Shown here: positions 43,690-55,619 of the stretch, in pieces
Position numbering within the stretch: the first letter of the stretch is position 1
Layout of the letters: the number at the start of each line of letters is the position of its first letter
Source of the DNA: Chelydra serpentina
Taxonomy: Eukaryota > Chordata > Testudines > Chelydridae
DNA: 64,000 bases
Direction: 5' to 3'
NCBI GenBank assembly: GCA_037349315.1
Contig: JBAIAC010000165.1
Span: forward strand, 620,001-684,000
The notes under the pieces: model-generated
What the model was told of the DNA's origin: nothing
The model's database searches: none
The model's input: only the letters and a program-made list of their open reading frames with translations
Made by a program: the position numbers and the translations under genes

Positions 43690-44500
43690 TGGAGACCCTA
43701 CATATTCCATTGGAGGAGATACAGGAACCTCAAACACTCCTTGATGGACATCCTTCACACATTTCCTTGGGACAAAATTGCATTTCCCATTAGTGATGCT
43801 CCGCTGGCCCCTGTACGTTCTGTGTGGCAAATCCCAGCTACTACACTGCCTACATAAAAGCAGACAGACAAAAAGTGCTACTTCCCTCCCGAAGAATCAG
43901 AATATTTCTTTTCCCATCCTACGCTCAACTCTCTCTGGTCGTGGCGGCAGTCAACAAATGGAACCGACAACATCTGTTCCATTCTATGTCGTATGATAAA
44001 GAACAAAAAAGACTGGACCTTCTGGGAATGAAAAAGCTACTCTTCAGCCATGCTGCAGTTCAGAGCAGCCAGGTACCAAGCCCTGATACCAAAACACAAT
44101 TTCATGAACTCTTCCCAATTTTCATCCTTTATTGACCACGTGCTTCAGGATCAGAGGGAGCAACTTCATGCCCTCATAACAGCCTCACTAGAAGCCACTG
44201 ACGCAGCTGATCATTCCCTGGCTACAGCAATAGTCCTGTGCAGAGCTTCATAGAATCATAGAATATCAGGGTTGGAAGGGACCTTAGGAGGTCATCTAGT
44301 CCAACCCCCTGCTCAAGGCAGGACCAATCCCCAATTTTTGCCCCAGATCCCCAAATGGCCCCCTCAAGGATTGAACTCACAACCCTGGGTTTAGCAGGCC
44401 AATGCTCAAACCACTGAGCTATCCCTCCCCCCTCTGGTCTGCATTGGGAGGTACAAAATACTGTCAAACCTTCCCTTTGAGGGACTCATGTTGTTCAGTG
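43690..44500 (+). pseudogene. DIRS-B gag core remnant, split by a SINE
   Basis: Different frames contain pieces parallel to the DIRS-A gag core: EQKRLDLLGMKKLLFSHAAV (against SKDSKRLDLFGRKVYSTAGL) and REQLHALITASLEATDAADH followed by SLATAIVLCRAS (against TSLQGALDSADAAVRTLATG). A SINE at 44250-44433 interrupts it. Confidence 0.7.
44250..44433 (-). mobile_element. tRNA-derived turtle-type SINE
   Basis: It is almost the same as the copy at 5536. In reverse it starts ggggggagggatagctcagtgg with box A, then box B near 44370, and ends in the CR1-like tail 'ttccaaccctgatattctatgattctatg'. It is inserted in the DIRS-B gag remnant. No clear target duplication is seen. Confidence 0.87.
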
Positions 44501-44719
44501 ATGCCGTGAATGGGTCTGTTCACTCTAAGGACTCTGGGCCATACTACAATCTCTGGGCATCTATACACCTATGGCAAAGAGAAAATACAGTGGGTTGCAG
44601 GTGGCTCAGTGGTCAAACCCAGTCCACTGCCAGCCCACAAGAACTGCTGAGCGCCCCCAGGAAGTAGCTCAGGTTCTCTGAGAGGACAGTCCTATACTAT
44701 GACCTCACAATTGGCAACA

Positions 44720-46300
44720 TCTTCAAAATGACCATTTTGACCAGATGGTCTTGGGTCATGAACTCTCTCTCCTGCTCCGGATTTTACACTGTGTGTATCC
44801 CACCTCCACCCCTATGGGGACTGTCTCCCCCATTTCCTTCCTTTGTGGGAGCTCATCACCTCCGACAGATGGATCCTGCAAGTGATATCTACAGGTTACT
44901 CCATCCAGCCCCACTTCCTCCCTCTTCAGGGTCTTCTCTGATGGGAGTCTCTTGAGGCAGGAGATACAATCCTCCTAACACTGAAGGCAGTTGAACCTGT
45001 CCCACTGGTCTTGGTCAGGAAAGGATTTTATTTCAGATACTTCCTGGCCCCTTTGTCTATGCTCAGCAGTTCAGAATGGTCACCTTAGTAGTGATGATTC
45101 CTCCCTGGAGTCGGGATTTTGGTTTGTCTCCCTCAGTCTCTGTGATGCTTATTTCTATATAGATATGCATCCTTCACACAGACATTTCCTACACTTTAGG
45201 GTGGGCAGAGACTACTACCAGTGTCACATCCTACCTTTTGGCCTTTCCACTGCTCCAAGGGTCTTATCAAAGTTGTACTGACCTCCGCAGCCCTTCTTCA
45301 TCAGATGGGAATAATCTTTTTTCCCTTTGTGGACAATTGGCTCCTAAAAGGTCAGTCGTTCCTCGAAGCAGACTGCAACCAGCAAGGCCCTATCTCTGTT
45401 CCAGTCACTGGTCGTCCACTTCACTCTCACACCTACCCCATGAATAGACTTTGTGGGAGCTACTCTGGAATTCTCCACTGCCAGAACATATTTGCCCAGG
45501 GACAGATTCGACACTATGTCCAGCCTTGACTTGACAATACAACAGAGCCAAGAAAAGCTTGTCTACAACATCTGGGCCGTATGGCAGCCTGTACATTTGC
45601 AAGACTATGCTCCTGGTGTCTTCAGGCCTGGCTCAGAACCATTTATATCTGCAACAAACACCGTTTATACAAGCCAGTGCCCGTACCCTGGAGGGACTGG
45701 TAGTCTCTAAAGTGGAAGACTTTGCAGAACGTGTGCATAGGGGTTCAGTTCTTACAGCCCTCTCCACAAGAATCATCACTACAGATGCCTCTCTGATAGG
45801 AGGGGGTGCACACTTTCAAAATCCTCATAGCCAGGGCAAGTGGTCCCCTCGAGGCCATCCTCTATATTGATGTATTAGAGCTCTGAGTGGTTCATTATGT
45901 TTGCCAGCACTTCCTTCCACGCATCAGGGGCCTGTCAATCAGCATTCTTCTCTGCGGTCCAGCACTAATGTATTATATTGACCAGCAAGGAGGAGCAAGA
46001 TTCTGGTCCTTATGTGCCGAATCCATAAAACTGAATCTGATGCATATTAGTGGTTTATCTACCAGGACTACTGAGCGCAGTAGACATTTCCACATAGAAC
46101 ATGAGTGGGAACTGAACAATGAGGTATTCTAAGAAATCTCTCTTACCTGGGGCCATCCACAGACAGAGCTCCTTGCAGCTCTATCCAGTGAAAAGTGCAG
46201 GCAATTCTGCCTGAGGGAAGGGCACAGCCACAACTCAATGGGAGATGCCCTAGTTATTCCTTGGCCTCACATAGTGCTGTGTGCTTATCCTCCTGACTCC
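44720..46300 (+). pseudogene. DIRS-B reverse transcriptase-RNase H remnant
   Basis: RT pieces: CDAYFYIDMHPSHRHFLHFR, CHILPFGLSTAPRVLSKLY and FVDNWLLKG where DIRS-A has YLDDWLVRG, so one catalytic Asp has become Asn. RNase H piece: TTDASLIGGGAHF, then a DQQGGARFWS segment. Several frameshifts and stops are present. Order and spacing follow DIRS-A. Confidence 0.75.
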
Positions 46301-46559
46301 CCTACTGCTCAAGGATCTGAACAAATTGAAACAAGAAAAATGAGTAGCCATTTTCATAACACCACCATAGCTGAGAGAGGTGTGGTTCCCAGAGCTGCTT
46401 TGAATACCTCTGACTGTATCTCCACCTTCCCCTGACAGCGAATCTTCTCACCCAAGTTGGGCTCTATCACCCCCTGAACCCCTCAGCACTTCACCTCCAG
46501 GAATGGCTACCAGGTGGCTCTCTGGTATAGAATTATTTTGCTCCCCAGAGGTACAAACT

Positions 46560-47505
46560 GTGCTGCTTCACAACAAAAAACCGACAATGAGAAAAACTTA
46601 CCTGCAGCAGTGGAAATGCTTCTAGAGTTGGTGCAGTTACCAATCTGTATTTCCTCTTGATTCTCGTCTAACACACATTCTCAATCACCTCTTCAATTTA
46701 AAAACTACAGGATTATCTCTGAGTTCAATTAGAGTTCACCTAGCTGCTGTTTCAGCCTTTCGCTCCCCCACTGAGGGACTTTCAATCATCACCCACCCAA
46801 CCATGATGAGGTTTCTCAAAGGCCTCTTCAACCTCTTCCCTCCAGTTAAAGAACCACCTCCACCATGGGGCCTCAACCTAGTCCTCAGTGCGCTGAGGAA
46901 ATCCCTATTTGAACCTATGGTGAACTGTTCCCTCTTCCATCCTCTTAAAACCTCATTCCTTATAGCCATCACCTTGGCCAGGAGGATAGGGGAGCATGGA
47001 GCCTTGATGGCTGACCTGCTGTGCATGATGTTCAGTCGTGCCAAGGTGCCACTATGTCCATACCCTCGCTTCCTTCCTAAGGTGTCCTCAGAATTCCACA
47101 TCAACCAACAGATTCACTTACTGGTGATTTTATCCCAAGCCTTTGTACACTGGGTGTAAGAAAAGGTCTTGCCTTTTCCAAGACAGGCCTGGGTCCTTTA
47201 GGACAACACTGAGACTTCTTATCTGAATTGCAGAACACATGAAAAGATGGGTGATTTCCACTCAGACTGTCCAAATGGGTTGCAGGATGCATCTTAACCT
47301 GCAACGAAGATGAAGTGGTTTGCTCCCCTTCGAGAATTATGGCTCACTCCAGCAGGGCTCAATCTACCTCTGTTGCCCTGCTGAGAAACATACCTATCCC
47401 AGCAGAGCAGCCACCTGGTCTTTGATACACATGTTCTCCCAGCGCTATGCTCTTGTCACTGTTTCCATAGCTGATGTGGCTTTCAGTGACCCTGTTTTGT
47501 GATCT
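46560..47505 (+). pseudogene. DIRS-B tyrosine recombinase remnant
   Basis: The best-preserved part (46803-47159) reads FLKGLFNLFPPVKEPPPPWG, then LNLVLSALRKSLFEPM, then IAITLARRIGE. These parallel DIRS-A FLKGLEKVHPSIRPPVPAWD and VAITSARRVSE, including the catalytic Arg region. A C-terminal scrap (RAATWSLIHMFSQRYAL) aligns with RAATWASVHTFTSHYAI, where the nucleophile Tyr is kept. Frameshifts lie between. Confidence 0.75.
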
Positions 47506-47583
47506 TGACTGAATCCACCTCCTCAGCACCCTCCTCTGTGTTGGAGGTGCTGCTCAGGAGTACCCCTAGGGACTCTGCTTGAA

Positions 47584-47635
47584 GGAGAGGTTACTTACCT
47601 TGTACAGTAACTGGAGTGCTTCAAGATGTGTCCCT
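47584..47635 (+). repeat. DIRS-B internal complementary region
   Basis: The segment ggagaggttacttaccttgt and its continuation are the reverse complement of the element's right end (47872-47920), with about two mismatches over the first 42 bases. It lies just inside the right inverted repeat, the same placement as in DIRS-A. Confidence 0.85.
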
Positions 47636-47925
47636 CTATTTGGTGTTCCATTACCCATCTGCCTCGGGGTATCTTGGTGAACTTTTGCCATTGAAAAGGA
47701 ACTGGAGTATCAGCAAATTTGCCCCTCCCTATATGCCCTCATACTAGAGCATGAGGGTGTCTAGGGCATAGACGTGGACCCATGGACACTGCTGACAAAA
47801 AAATAAATAAATCTCTGATTCAGAGTGCACAGGTGTGTGCACATCCTGGCGTAGAGCACCCACAGAGAAACAGACATCTCGAAGAACTCCAGTTACTGTA
47901 CAAGGTAAGTAACCTCTCCTTTGGA

Positions 47926-50107
47926 AATGCATGGAAAGTGAGATGCTTGAGGGAGGTGTGCTGCTTTCCAGAGAGGCCAGATTAATGTAGGACTGGAGAG
48001 CTGCTTGTGTGTCTGCATTGCATGGCATCCGTTTCATTTATGGGAATTGGTCCCTGCTTGTCAGGGAGTGGGCAGGGAATTTCAGCATCAGATCTAAATG
48101 GTGATAGCTTCCAATTCCTCTGGGTGTTTCTCGTCTTCAGGAGCGTGGAAATCCTGGGGGGTAGTGCCTCTGGCTGGTTTAAAGTGGGTAGGAGGGGGAT
48201 ATCCTTTTGTGTGCAAGGAAATTATCCAGCTGGGGCTGGCCAGCCCAGATATTCTTACACCATAAAACCTGCTGGTGCATGTGGTTTACTGAACTGTGTG
48301 TGGTTGTGTTGCATCGATCAGCTTTTCCTTTCTGAATTGAAGGAGGAAGGGGACAGGTGCAGAAGGGTTGGCTTTCCACACTGAAGAAACAGACCCAGGT
48401 TCTGAAGATGTAGAAGGAGGGGAATTTCTGCAAAACAATCTGTTTTTTCTCAATGTGGCCCTTGTCATCCATCAAGCGATGAGGAGATGGCTGTTGCTGT
48501 GCAGATGTGATTAGAATTATCCTTGGTCTCCTAGCAACAAAGACTAAAAAGAGGCAAGATCGCTTCAAGGGAAGAGGGGGTTGGACAAACCAGGCTGCTC
48601 TGAAGCCAGAGCACAGAGCTGTCCCTGCTGGAGATCTTGCCAATCTCTTTCCTGTGTCTACTAGAGTTCAAACAAGAACCCAAGCTTTGTCCCCTGCTAT
48701 CCCAACCATTGTAGCTGGATGTTTTGAGGGGTCATGGAGCATGTTTATAGTTTTAAAGCACAAGAGAGGTGTGTGTCTAATGCTAAGGAAATTAAAAACT
48801 AAAATAGTTCAGTGTTTATAGTTTTGAGTTGTAAAGAGAGAGCTAGTGATTTAAAACCCACTTAATTAGAACATTGTAGTTAGAGCCAAGAAGAAAAAAA
48901 ATGGACAGAAATCAGAAGATTGCAGTCCAAAAACTGAAGTATCCAAGTCTTGGCTAAAAACTTACTTTTTAACTAAACAAAATATTGGCATAGAGGAAAC
49001 AGAGCTTCTTATGGAAGTTGTGACAGGGATAATGCCTTCAATGACTTAAAAACTTCTGCTCTCAAATGTCATGACAGTCATTATCTGTGTGAGTTCTCAT
49101 TAAAGATTCAAATATAAAAAAACAAGTTTGGAATTTTTACAGCAGGTTGTGTCTGATTTGAGTGGTCAAAGCAAATGTTAGAACAAGGTTCAAAAGGTGA
49201 AAATATACGACTTTTAAAGACCATTCCAAACTGTCTTCCAATTAGCTTCAAACTTAAATCATTGGGGAAAGTCAACACAGGAGAAACTTTATGCAGAAAG
49301 GAGTTGTTGTTTTTCAAGGTCTTTTGCGTGTTTTTAGGCCTGGCCACAAACTGAGTTAAGCTCACTCAGTGTTAGCCACTCCACTCGAACTGATTGATTT
49401 ATATTTCAGAAGCCAGTTTAGTTAAATTGGTGCAATGGGGATGATGCCCTGGCACCTCTCACCTTCTGAACCTTCTGGAAAATCATCTCCATCAGTATTA
49501 CTCATGAATCGTGGCACTGGGAACACAACACTGCTACCCCTCAGGGAAGTTCAATCTTTAGTACTTCTGGATGGATGAAGTTGATACAAGGCCCTTTCTT
49601 ACATATGATACGGCCACATGTACAGAATTCCTTGCCTTCTTTGAAACCTAGAGATAGAAGGTATAGCACCCAAAATCTGTAACTTCTTAATTTTGTTCTC
49701 TGGTTTCTGAGTGTTTGCAGGGCATTTGGTTCACGTTTTCCAGCCTTTCTTTGCAGCTCTGAAAGCTAGAAACATTTTTTAAAAAAGTTTTAAAGCTGGA
49801 ATTCTTCTGCAGTCTCTCGATCGTACGAGATGGGACTTTAAGGAAAACACCATCCATTACGAGACTCTGATGTGTTTGAGCGTCAGCTGTACTCGGCTAT
49901 TTCTCAGGCTTTACCATCCCTGGCTTAGTTGAAGACTGAGGGCTTTCTATTGAAAGGACATGGACATTTTAGTGCCAAAATGAATAAGGTGTGAGAGAAA
50001 CTGAAGAATACCTGGGCTACAGTGCTCTCTCTGTTTATCTCGGCCTACTACCACCAGGAAGAAGGCTCCCCACCTTTGCCATCAGCTACCACAGACAGTT
50101 ACAGTTC
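47926..50107 (+). other. intron, one possible decayed coding stretch
   Basis: Mostly featureless. From about 49860 to 50100 one frame is nearly open, with two stops in about 75 codons (DVFERQLYSAISQALPSLA, then KLKNTWATVLSLFISAYYHQ). I cannot identify it. It could be a retrocopy or transposon remnant. Confidence 0.45.
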
Positions 50108-50326
50108 GGGGGGAGGGATAGCTCAGTGGTTTGAGCATTGGCCTGCTCAACCCAGGGCTGTGAGTTCAATCCTTGAGGGGGCCACTTAGGGATCAGGGGC
50201 AAAAATATGTCAGGGGACAGTACTTGGTCCTGCTAGTGAAGGCAGGGGACTGGACTCGATGACCTTTCAAGGTCTTTCCAGTTCTAGGAGATTGGCATAT
50301 CTCTTATTTTATTTTATTTTATTTTA
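50108..50326 (+). mobile_element. tRNA-derived turtle-type SINE
   Basis: Forward copy. Box A tagctcagtgg is at 50119-50129 and box B gttcaatcc at 50164-50172, with a body and a CR1-like tail 'ggactggactcgatgacctt'. It ends in a repeated attttattttattttatttta tract. The RNA polymerase III boxes are intact in sequence. Confidence 0.88.
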
Positions 50327-52559
50327 CCACATCATCTCTACATGTGGTCTGGAGAGGTGTGGGGAGGAGGTGAGCCCCTGCTGCCCATCATTACAGAATC
50401 AGAGTGCCCTCCATGTACAATTAATAACAACAGTGAAGGCCTTTTTGTACTTCATGGAATCTCTAGCTTTCTCCCTTTTCAGGATAAATTGTGCTTAGGG
50501 GACATTTTATATGTTTAAGGCTCTTTTTTGGAAGGGATGTAGCATTTGGGTGGACGGAGATGTCTGGTTAAAGCCTGTGGGTAAAGAGCAATGGAATTCC
50601 ATCTGCAACCAGATGTTTCACAAACCTTATCCCAGCAGGGTATAGAATTTGCTCAACCAGGGCTACTGCTGTCTGTGGCCTGTTTCAGGCATTTCTGTAT
50701 TGCTGAGAATTGTAGAGCAATTACTTGGAGTTCACTCTGTGCGGGGGATGTCAGCAAACCAGTAAAGTGACTGAAACCACTATGCTTATTGCTAAGAGCA
50801 GCCAAGTCAGCAGGCTGTAAATTGGCCAAGTCACAGCCTCAGCTTGACCAAGGCAGGAGGGGAGGGAACGGCTGTGTCTCCCCTGATTTATTTCCTGACA
50901 CCACCTCGCACAGAGTAAAGTTACCAAGAGCTTTGGGTTGAAAGAACCCCGGGTAACAACTCCACATATTCACCAAGTACTATTGTCCTGCTCTGATTTT
51001 GGGCTTGAGAGAGTGGTGCTACAATCTTTATTTAATTGAGAATTCCTCAGCCCACCTTCCACCTGGTCTGAACAGCTCATGAATCTCCCCAGAGTGAGAA
51101 TGCTTAAAGGCCCTTGGAGGGGTTACTTAACTTTTCTGTCCCTTCCTTCCCGGCTCCTGTGACTCCTTAATTAATACATCAGTCATTTCATCAACCAGTG
51201 AAATGCAGCTGCTTCTGGCATGCAGTGTGACAGTCCAGCCTGCCTGTGGCTTAATGGTGCTCAGCAACATACACAACAATGTGAGACCGAAACGGAAGAA
51301 TACAGTATCCATGTGAAACCTCAGGGGTATAGTCCTAGCTGGGATATAATTACTTGAGTTGTAATATGGCCAGGGGCTGAGCAGTGAGCACCTCAAATTT
51401 GTTTCTCATCTAGCAGCACTGCGCTCTCTGCTACTGCTCTGGGACATAGGTGCAGTGCCGACTGAAATGGAAGAGTGCTCCGTACTGAGTCACCTTCCCC
51501 ACTCTGCAGTACATGCACTTTTCTTGGAGTTCTGTAATCAAAATAGTTTAATCAGAACAGAGTCTGCTCAACATCAGGTCTACTGAAATTGTCCCTAGAT
51601 CTGTTATTTACAAACCCATGTTACTTAGTGTTTTACATAATCCTCTAGCTTTTTACAGGTTTTTCTCTTAATATTTATTGTATATTTAAACAAATAATAA
51701 AATGTCAGCAGTAGCTGGAGTTCCCTTTTCCCGTCACTGCATGAACACTTGGGAGCTGTGTCCACATCATCCTTTTTGTCTAGTGAGGATTAACTGGGTT
51801 TAGGATTCACACCAGCTGCTATCATGAAAACTCCATTAAGACTTTTAGCAGGCATATACAGCATATGTGCTGCTTCTTGGCCAGGGTTGGCTTTGGGGCA
51901 TTGTCCACCCATCCTTCAGTGTGATGGCACTTGGTGTGAAACCAGCCTGAATTAGCAATGAATGAAAAGTGTACCTCTGGTTGCTTGGTGGTCTCTCTGT
52001 GTGCAGCTGGGTTTTTAGCGCACAAGTATCACAAAACTACCACCAAAATCCTGCCTTAAAACTCTCCTCTACACGATGCCTACAAAAACCCTCAACAATG
52101 GCTAGGCAGCAGTGGGAAGCTGACAAGTACCCTCTCATGGTCACTGTGTCTTCCCCCATCTGTTGTCTCTCACTTATGACTTAGATTGTAGCTCAGTGGC
52201 AGGGCCCATCTCAGTTATGTGTGTATCTGTAAAGAGGTTAGGACTGTGGGGGCCCTGATTCTTGATTGGGGCTCTAGATGCTCCTGCCTGCAAATAATAA
52301 TTAAGATCTTTAGTAATACTTAGCACTTACTTCTGCCTATGTCGCTTATCTATCTTGGTCCTCTATGGTGCCTATCTCCCTGGCGTTGAATTTCCCTGTT
52401 GGTAGTTTCAACTGTGGGGTCAGAGTGGACATAGACCATGGGGACTCCTCTTTCCCTCTTTCCCTGCAGTTTGCAATGAGAGCCATTGGCTGGGGACTGT
52501 GTATGGGGAAGCTAGGACCTCACACGATTGTGTCCATGTAAAGGCCACAAATAATCTTC
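50327..52559 (+). other. intron, no feature seen
   Basis: Long intron stretch without a recognised exon or repeat. Confidence 0.5.
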
Positions 52560-52963
52560 TCTTTGTTAAGCTGACTAGATGATTACAGGAGACAAGGAAG
52601 GCTAAGTTAAGGGGTGACTTGATCACCATTGATAAGTACCTCCATGGGGTCAGATATTTAGTAGTGGGCTCTTGAGTCTCGCAGAGACAGATATAACAAG
52701 CTCCAGTGGCTGGAAGTGGAAGCTAGACAAATTCAGACTGGAAATGAGGTGTGACGTTTTTTAAGGTGAGGGTAATTAACCACTGGAACAATTTCCCAAG
52801 GATTTTAGTGGACTCTCCATCACTGATAATTTTTAAATCAAGACTCCATGGTTTTCTAAAAGCTGTGATCTAGGGATTACTTGGGGGCAGTTCTCTGGCG
52901 TGTGCTATGCAGGAGGTCAGGCTAGATGGTCACAATGGTCCCTTCTGGCCTTGGGATCTATAA
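52560..52963 (+). repeat. CR1-like LINE 3' fragment
   Basis: It carries 'ggctaagttaaggggtgacttgatc' (the ORF2 end), 'aattcagactggaaatgagg', 'gggtaattaaccactggaac' and the 3' end 'caatggtcccttctggcctt'. It is the same subfamily as 37440-37695. Confidence 0.85.
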
Positions 52964-54807
52964 GAACTCCTGCCCTCTCTTTTCTGCTGCTGCTGCTATG
53001 CAGGGAATACTCTCCCTGAGCTGGCCTGCAAGGCTTGCCCTCCTCATTCAATCCCTTTTCACAATCCACTTCTGTCATGGTGCCTATGAGAAACTATCAA
53101 ATGGAAAGTCTGCTTCCTCGACTCCCATGAAAAGCCCTTGCTCATTCCTCTAGACCCTGCTTGGAAGCAGTTTAATGTGAGGCATCCTCTCCTCTTATGG
53201 CTATTGTGTTATCCCTCTCATGTCTTGTCTGAAATATGTAAGCTCATTGGCATGAGGAACCCTCTCTCTGTTTTGGGAGATGTCTGGGAAGCCTTTGGGC
53301 TCTGTTAGTCACTGTGGCTGGGTTGTAGAGAGCAGCTCTGCTGATCTGTCCTCTTGAACGGTTGCAGGATGAGAGTGCACCAGTCTGTGGCATGTCCATG
53401 TGATTGTGCTGCTGCCAGCCTGCAAGATAATTCTGCACAAATACTTGTTCTCCTTAGCTGGTGCCTTGCAAAGAGGGGTTAGGTGACCTGACCACACCAG
53501 AACAGGGATGGCCCATTGTAGCACAGAGCTGTTGGAATTGTAACTACACCAAGCAAGACTCCCTGAAGTCTCTCAGTAGATACATGGCGTGGAGCTGCAG
53601 GAATCCTTTTATTAGGCCTGGAAATGTATTTCTGAGCACTTGCGCAGGGCTGGGAATGGCTTTCCATTGCTTTCAGGGTTTTTAGCAGCTCCGTGCACAA
53701 CTTTTTTCATAAGAGAGGACAAATTGCAGAGTCCCTCTCAGGATCAGAGGGGGCAGGTGTTGGGGGAGGCAAGAACTTTCCAAGGCAGCTTGGAGGAGCC
53801 AGGGGTGAATGGGCAGCATTGAAGTGGGGGATGGGATCCTGGGACAGACTGGAAAGAGGGTGAAGGGGAACATGGAGGCAGGAGTGCCTGGAACAGCTTC
53901 CCCCATTCTGCCTTGGTCTCTTTCCGTCAGCCTCCTTCCTGCTGCTAGCAGTTCTGCGCTGGCTCAGAGCCCATAGAGGGGGACTAAGGAGGGTCGAGAA
54001 GAGAGGCAGCATTGCTGCCCTCTGCCATAGTGTTACAGTGGCTCTGGGGTCAGAAATGTCTCATGGGGACTCCTGCATCCCTGCTGGGTGTGAGATCTGA
54101 GCAAGGGCAGCCCAGTGAGTGAGTGCCTTGTGAAATGCCTGGCCCTGGTAGCATTGGATTTGGTGGCTACTGAAAATGAGTGTGTAGAAGTTTGAGAGAG
54201 GTGCCAGGGAAGAACTGGGTTCTATTGCAGCCTCCTTTTGTGTGTGGGAAACCCTGCCAGGCCCATGTGGGCAAGAGGGGCACCGGCAGCTCTTTGTGGG
54301 AATGGGATGCTGCTGCTGCCGCTTGCCTTCAGTTTGTAGTTCACTGTTTCTTTAGTTAAATGGTGATATGGGGGTGGGGCGCGTTTTAGGACAGAGAAAA
54401 AGTCTCGTCACAAACTTAAGGCACCAGAAAGGGGAGCCATTTTCCCATTAAGGTTTTGCTGACTTTCTCCAGAGGGGCTGCTATGAGCTGTTGGGCACAT
54501 AATGAATTCTTCCAGAACAACCAAATGCCAGTAATTTAGTAAAAGGGCCACAAACTGGGCAGCAGAGAGGTGATGTGTGCTCCCCCGTCTGGCTGCTTTG
54601 CATGCCTGTGCTCGTGCTCTCAGGCTTGTTTTTGCTTAGTGATAATTTCCCTGGCCTAGACGAGGTGAATTTGAGTCTGGGGTTCATAGTGGGCCCACCT
54701 TGTCTGATTTGGGAGACTGCTTCCCTCTCCCCACTCAGTGGTGACTGATCCTCCATGCGACCAAGTCACTGTCTGCTGTATTTATTTTCTGCCTGGGTTT
54801 CTTGCAG
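52964..54807 (+). other. intron, no feature seen
   Basis: Intron up to the next exon acceptor (gggtttcttgcag). No element is recognised. Confidence 0.5.
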
Positions 54808-54945
54808 GTTTTGAAGGCTGCTCCATGGTTCCCACCATTTACCCACTGGAGACCCTGCACAACTCCCTCTCTTTGCGACAGGTCAATGAGTTCCTGACGT
54901 CTGTGTGCAGGAGTTACAGCAACTCGCAGTCTCGAGCATCCACAG
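54808..54945 (+). CDS. PPIP5K1: PPIP5K1 exon: conserved tail block
   Basis: A phase 1-1 exon of 138 bases: [20 protein letters not shown] then [20 protein letters not shown] and SRAST. '[25 protein letters not shown]' is the PPIP5K1 form. PPIP5K2 has '[25 protein letters not shown]', so the Glu-Gly-Cys-Ser and 'TIYP' residues argue for PPIP5K1. The acceptor is tttcttgcag and the donor G/gtactg. Confidence 0.95.
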
Positions 54946-55505
54946 GTACTGATGGGGGAGGGCCTGGCAATCCCTGAGACCCTGAGAAAAGGACGACGAC
55001 AACAGGAGCAGTGGCAGATCTGCTGTGGGGAGGGGGCCTGGCCAGGACACTGTGAAGTCCTGTTTATCCTCTGTCCTCCTTGTAGAATGTAGGGGCAGAT
55101 TGAAAAGGGTAAGGCTAGTAACAAATGCCAGTTAGAGTAACTGCGCCAGAGCCTGCTGGTCCAGTGAGGTGAGTCATGGGTGGCCCTGCATGGTTATGTG
55201 AAATATAAGAGGCAAGCAATCAAAAGTAGCTTTTAACTGCAGGAGGAGGGAGTCTGTATCAGTCGGCCAAACCATTTGAAAGCATTATCAGAATAGCTGC
55301 TTTCGGTGTGGTAAGTGCCTCCGTTCATCCATAATGGTGCCGGGGAGGGGGGAGGGCGGCGGCTCTGCAGGTTGCTTGTAGATCTGCAGAGGGCCTAGGT
55401 TCTGTTGTGGCTGGAGCAGCAGCCTGGTATTTTCCACTCTAGGGTGTTAATCCATGTGGTTGATGGAATTTGTGTGGCCTCATGTGGATGTTCTGTCTCT
55501 TCAAG
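54946..55505 (+). other. intron, no feature seen
   Basis: Short intron with no recognised repeat. Confidence 0.6.
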
Positions 55506-55619
55506 CTCTGTTTGATTCCATGATTGGAAGCCAGACACCCAGTGACCCCTTCATGCCGCAGAGAATCCTCTCGTCCTCATCTCTGCCATTGCGCCAGCGC
55601 TCCGACAAACCGCCATGGT
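55506..55619 (+). CDS. PPIP5K1: PPIP5K1 exon: C-terminal tail
   Basis: With the carried G it reads ALFDSMIGSQTPSDPFMPQR, then ILSSSSLPLRQRSDKPPW, ending in one extra T. It matches PPIP5K1 'ALFDSMHSSQASDNPFSPPR...QQRSEKPPW'. I place the donor at T/gtgagt (55620), which leaves phase 1. Using g/gtgtga two bases earlier would fit the consensus less well. The acceptor is ctcttcaag. The tail continues in exons outside the window, or first in the candidate at 56827. Confidence 0.9.

Larger units (their letters stand above)
39066..47925 (+). mobile_element. older DIRS element (DIRS-B) with nested insertions
   Basis: The left end (tgcttcgagtagtgcgccaatgggtgctc..., 'agtatgagggcatataggga') and the right end (47690-47925) are inverted copies. 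An internal complementary region lies at 47584-47635. Between them, gag, RT-RNase H and recombinase remnants occur in DIRS order, all with stops and shifts. Two CR1s and one SINE are inserted. Without them the element is roughly 5.8 kb. It is a different family from DIRS-A: the ends and proteins align only in conserved blocks, and it is much more decayed. Confidence 0.85.

Noticed and set aside
44250..44433. Exon-like ORFs around the SINE on both strands
   Set aside because: They are formed by the SINE inserted in a decayed DIRS gag, with no splice signals.
50108..50180. Possible tRNA gene (box A and box B)
   Set aside because: The boxes belong to a SINE that also occurs at 5536 and 44250. 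No acceptor stem or cloverleaf forms, and a CR1-like tail follows.
76..55619. Assignment of the host gene to PPIP5K2
   Set aside because: Exons carry NQGSMEDL, RRSPLIRNRK, GYRLFSS and [12 protein letters not shown], which fit PPIP5K1 as recalled and not PPIP5K2. A database search should confirm.
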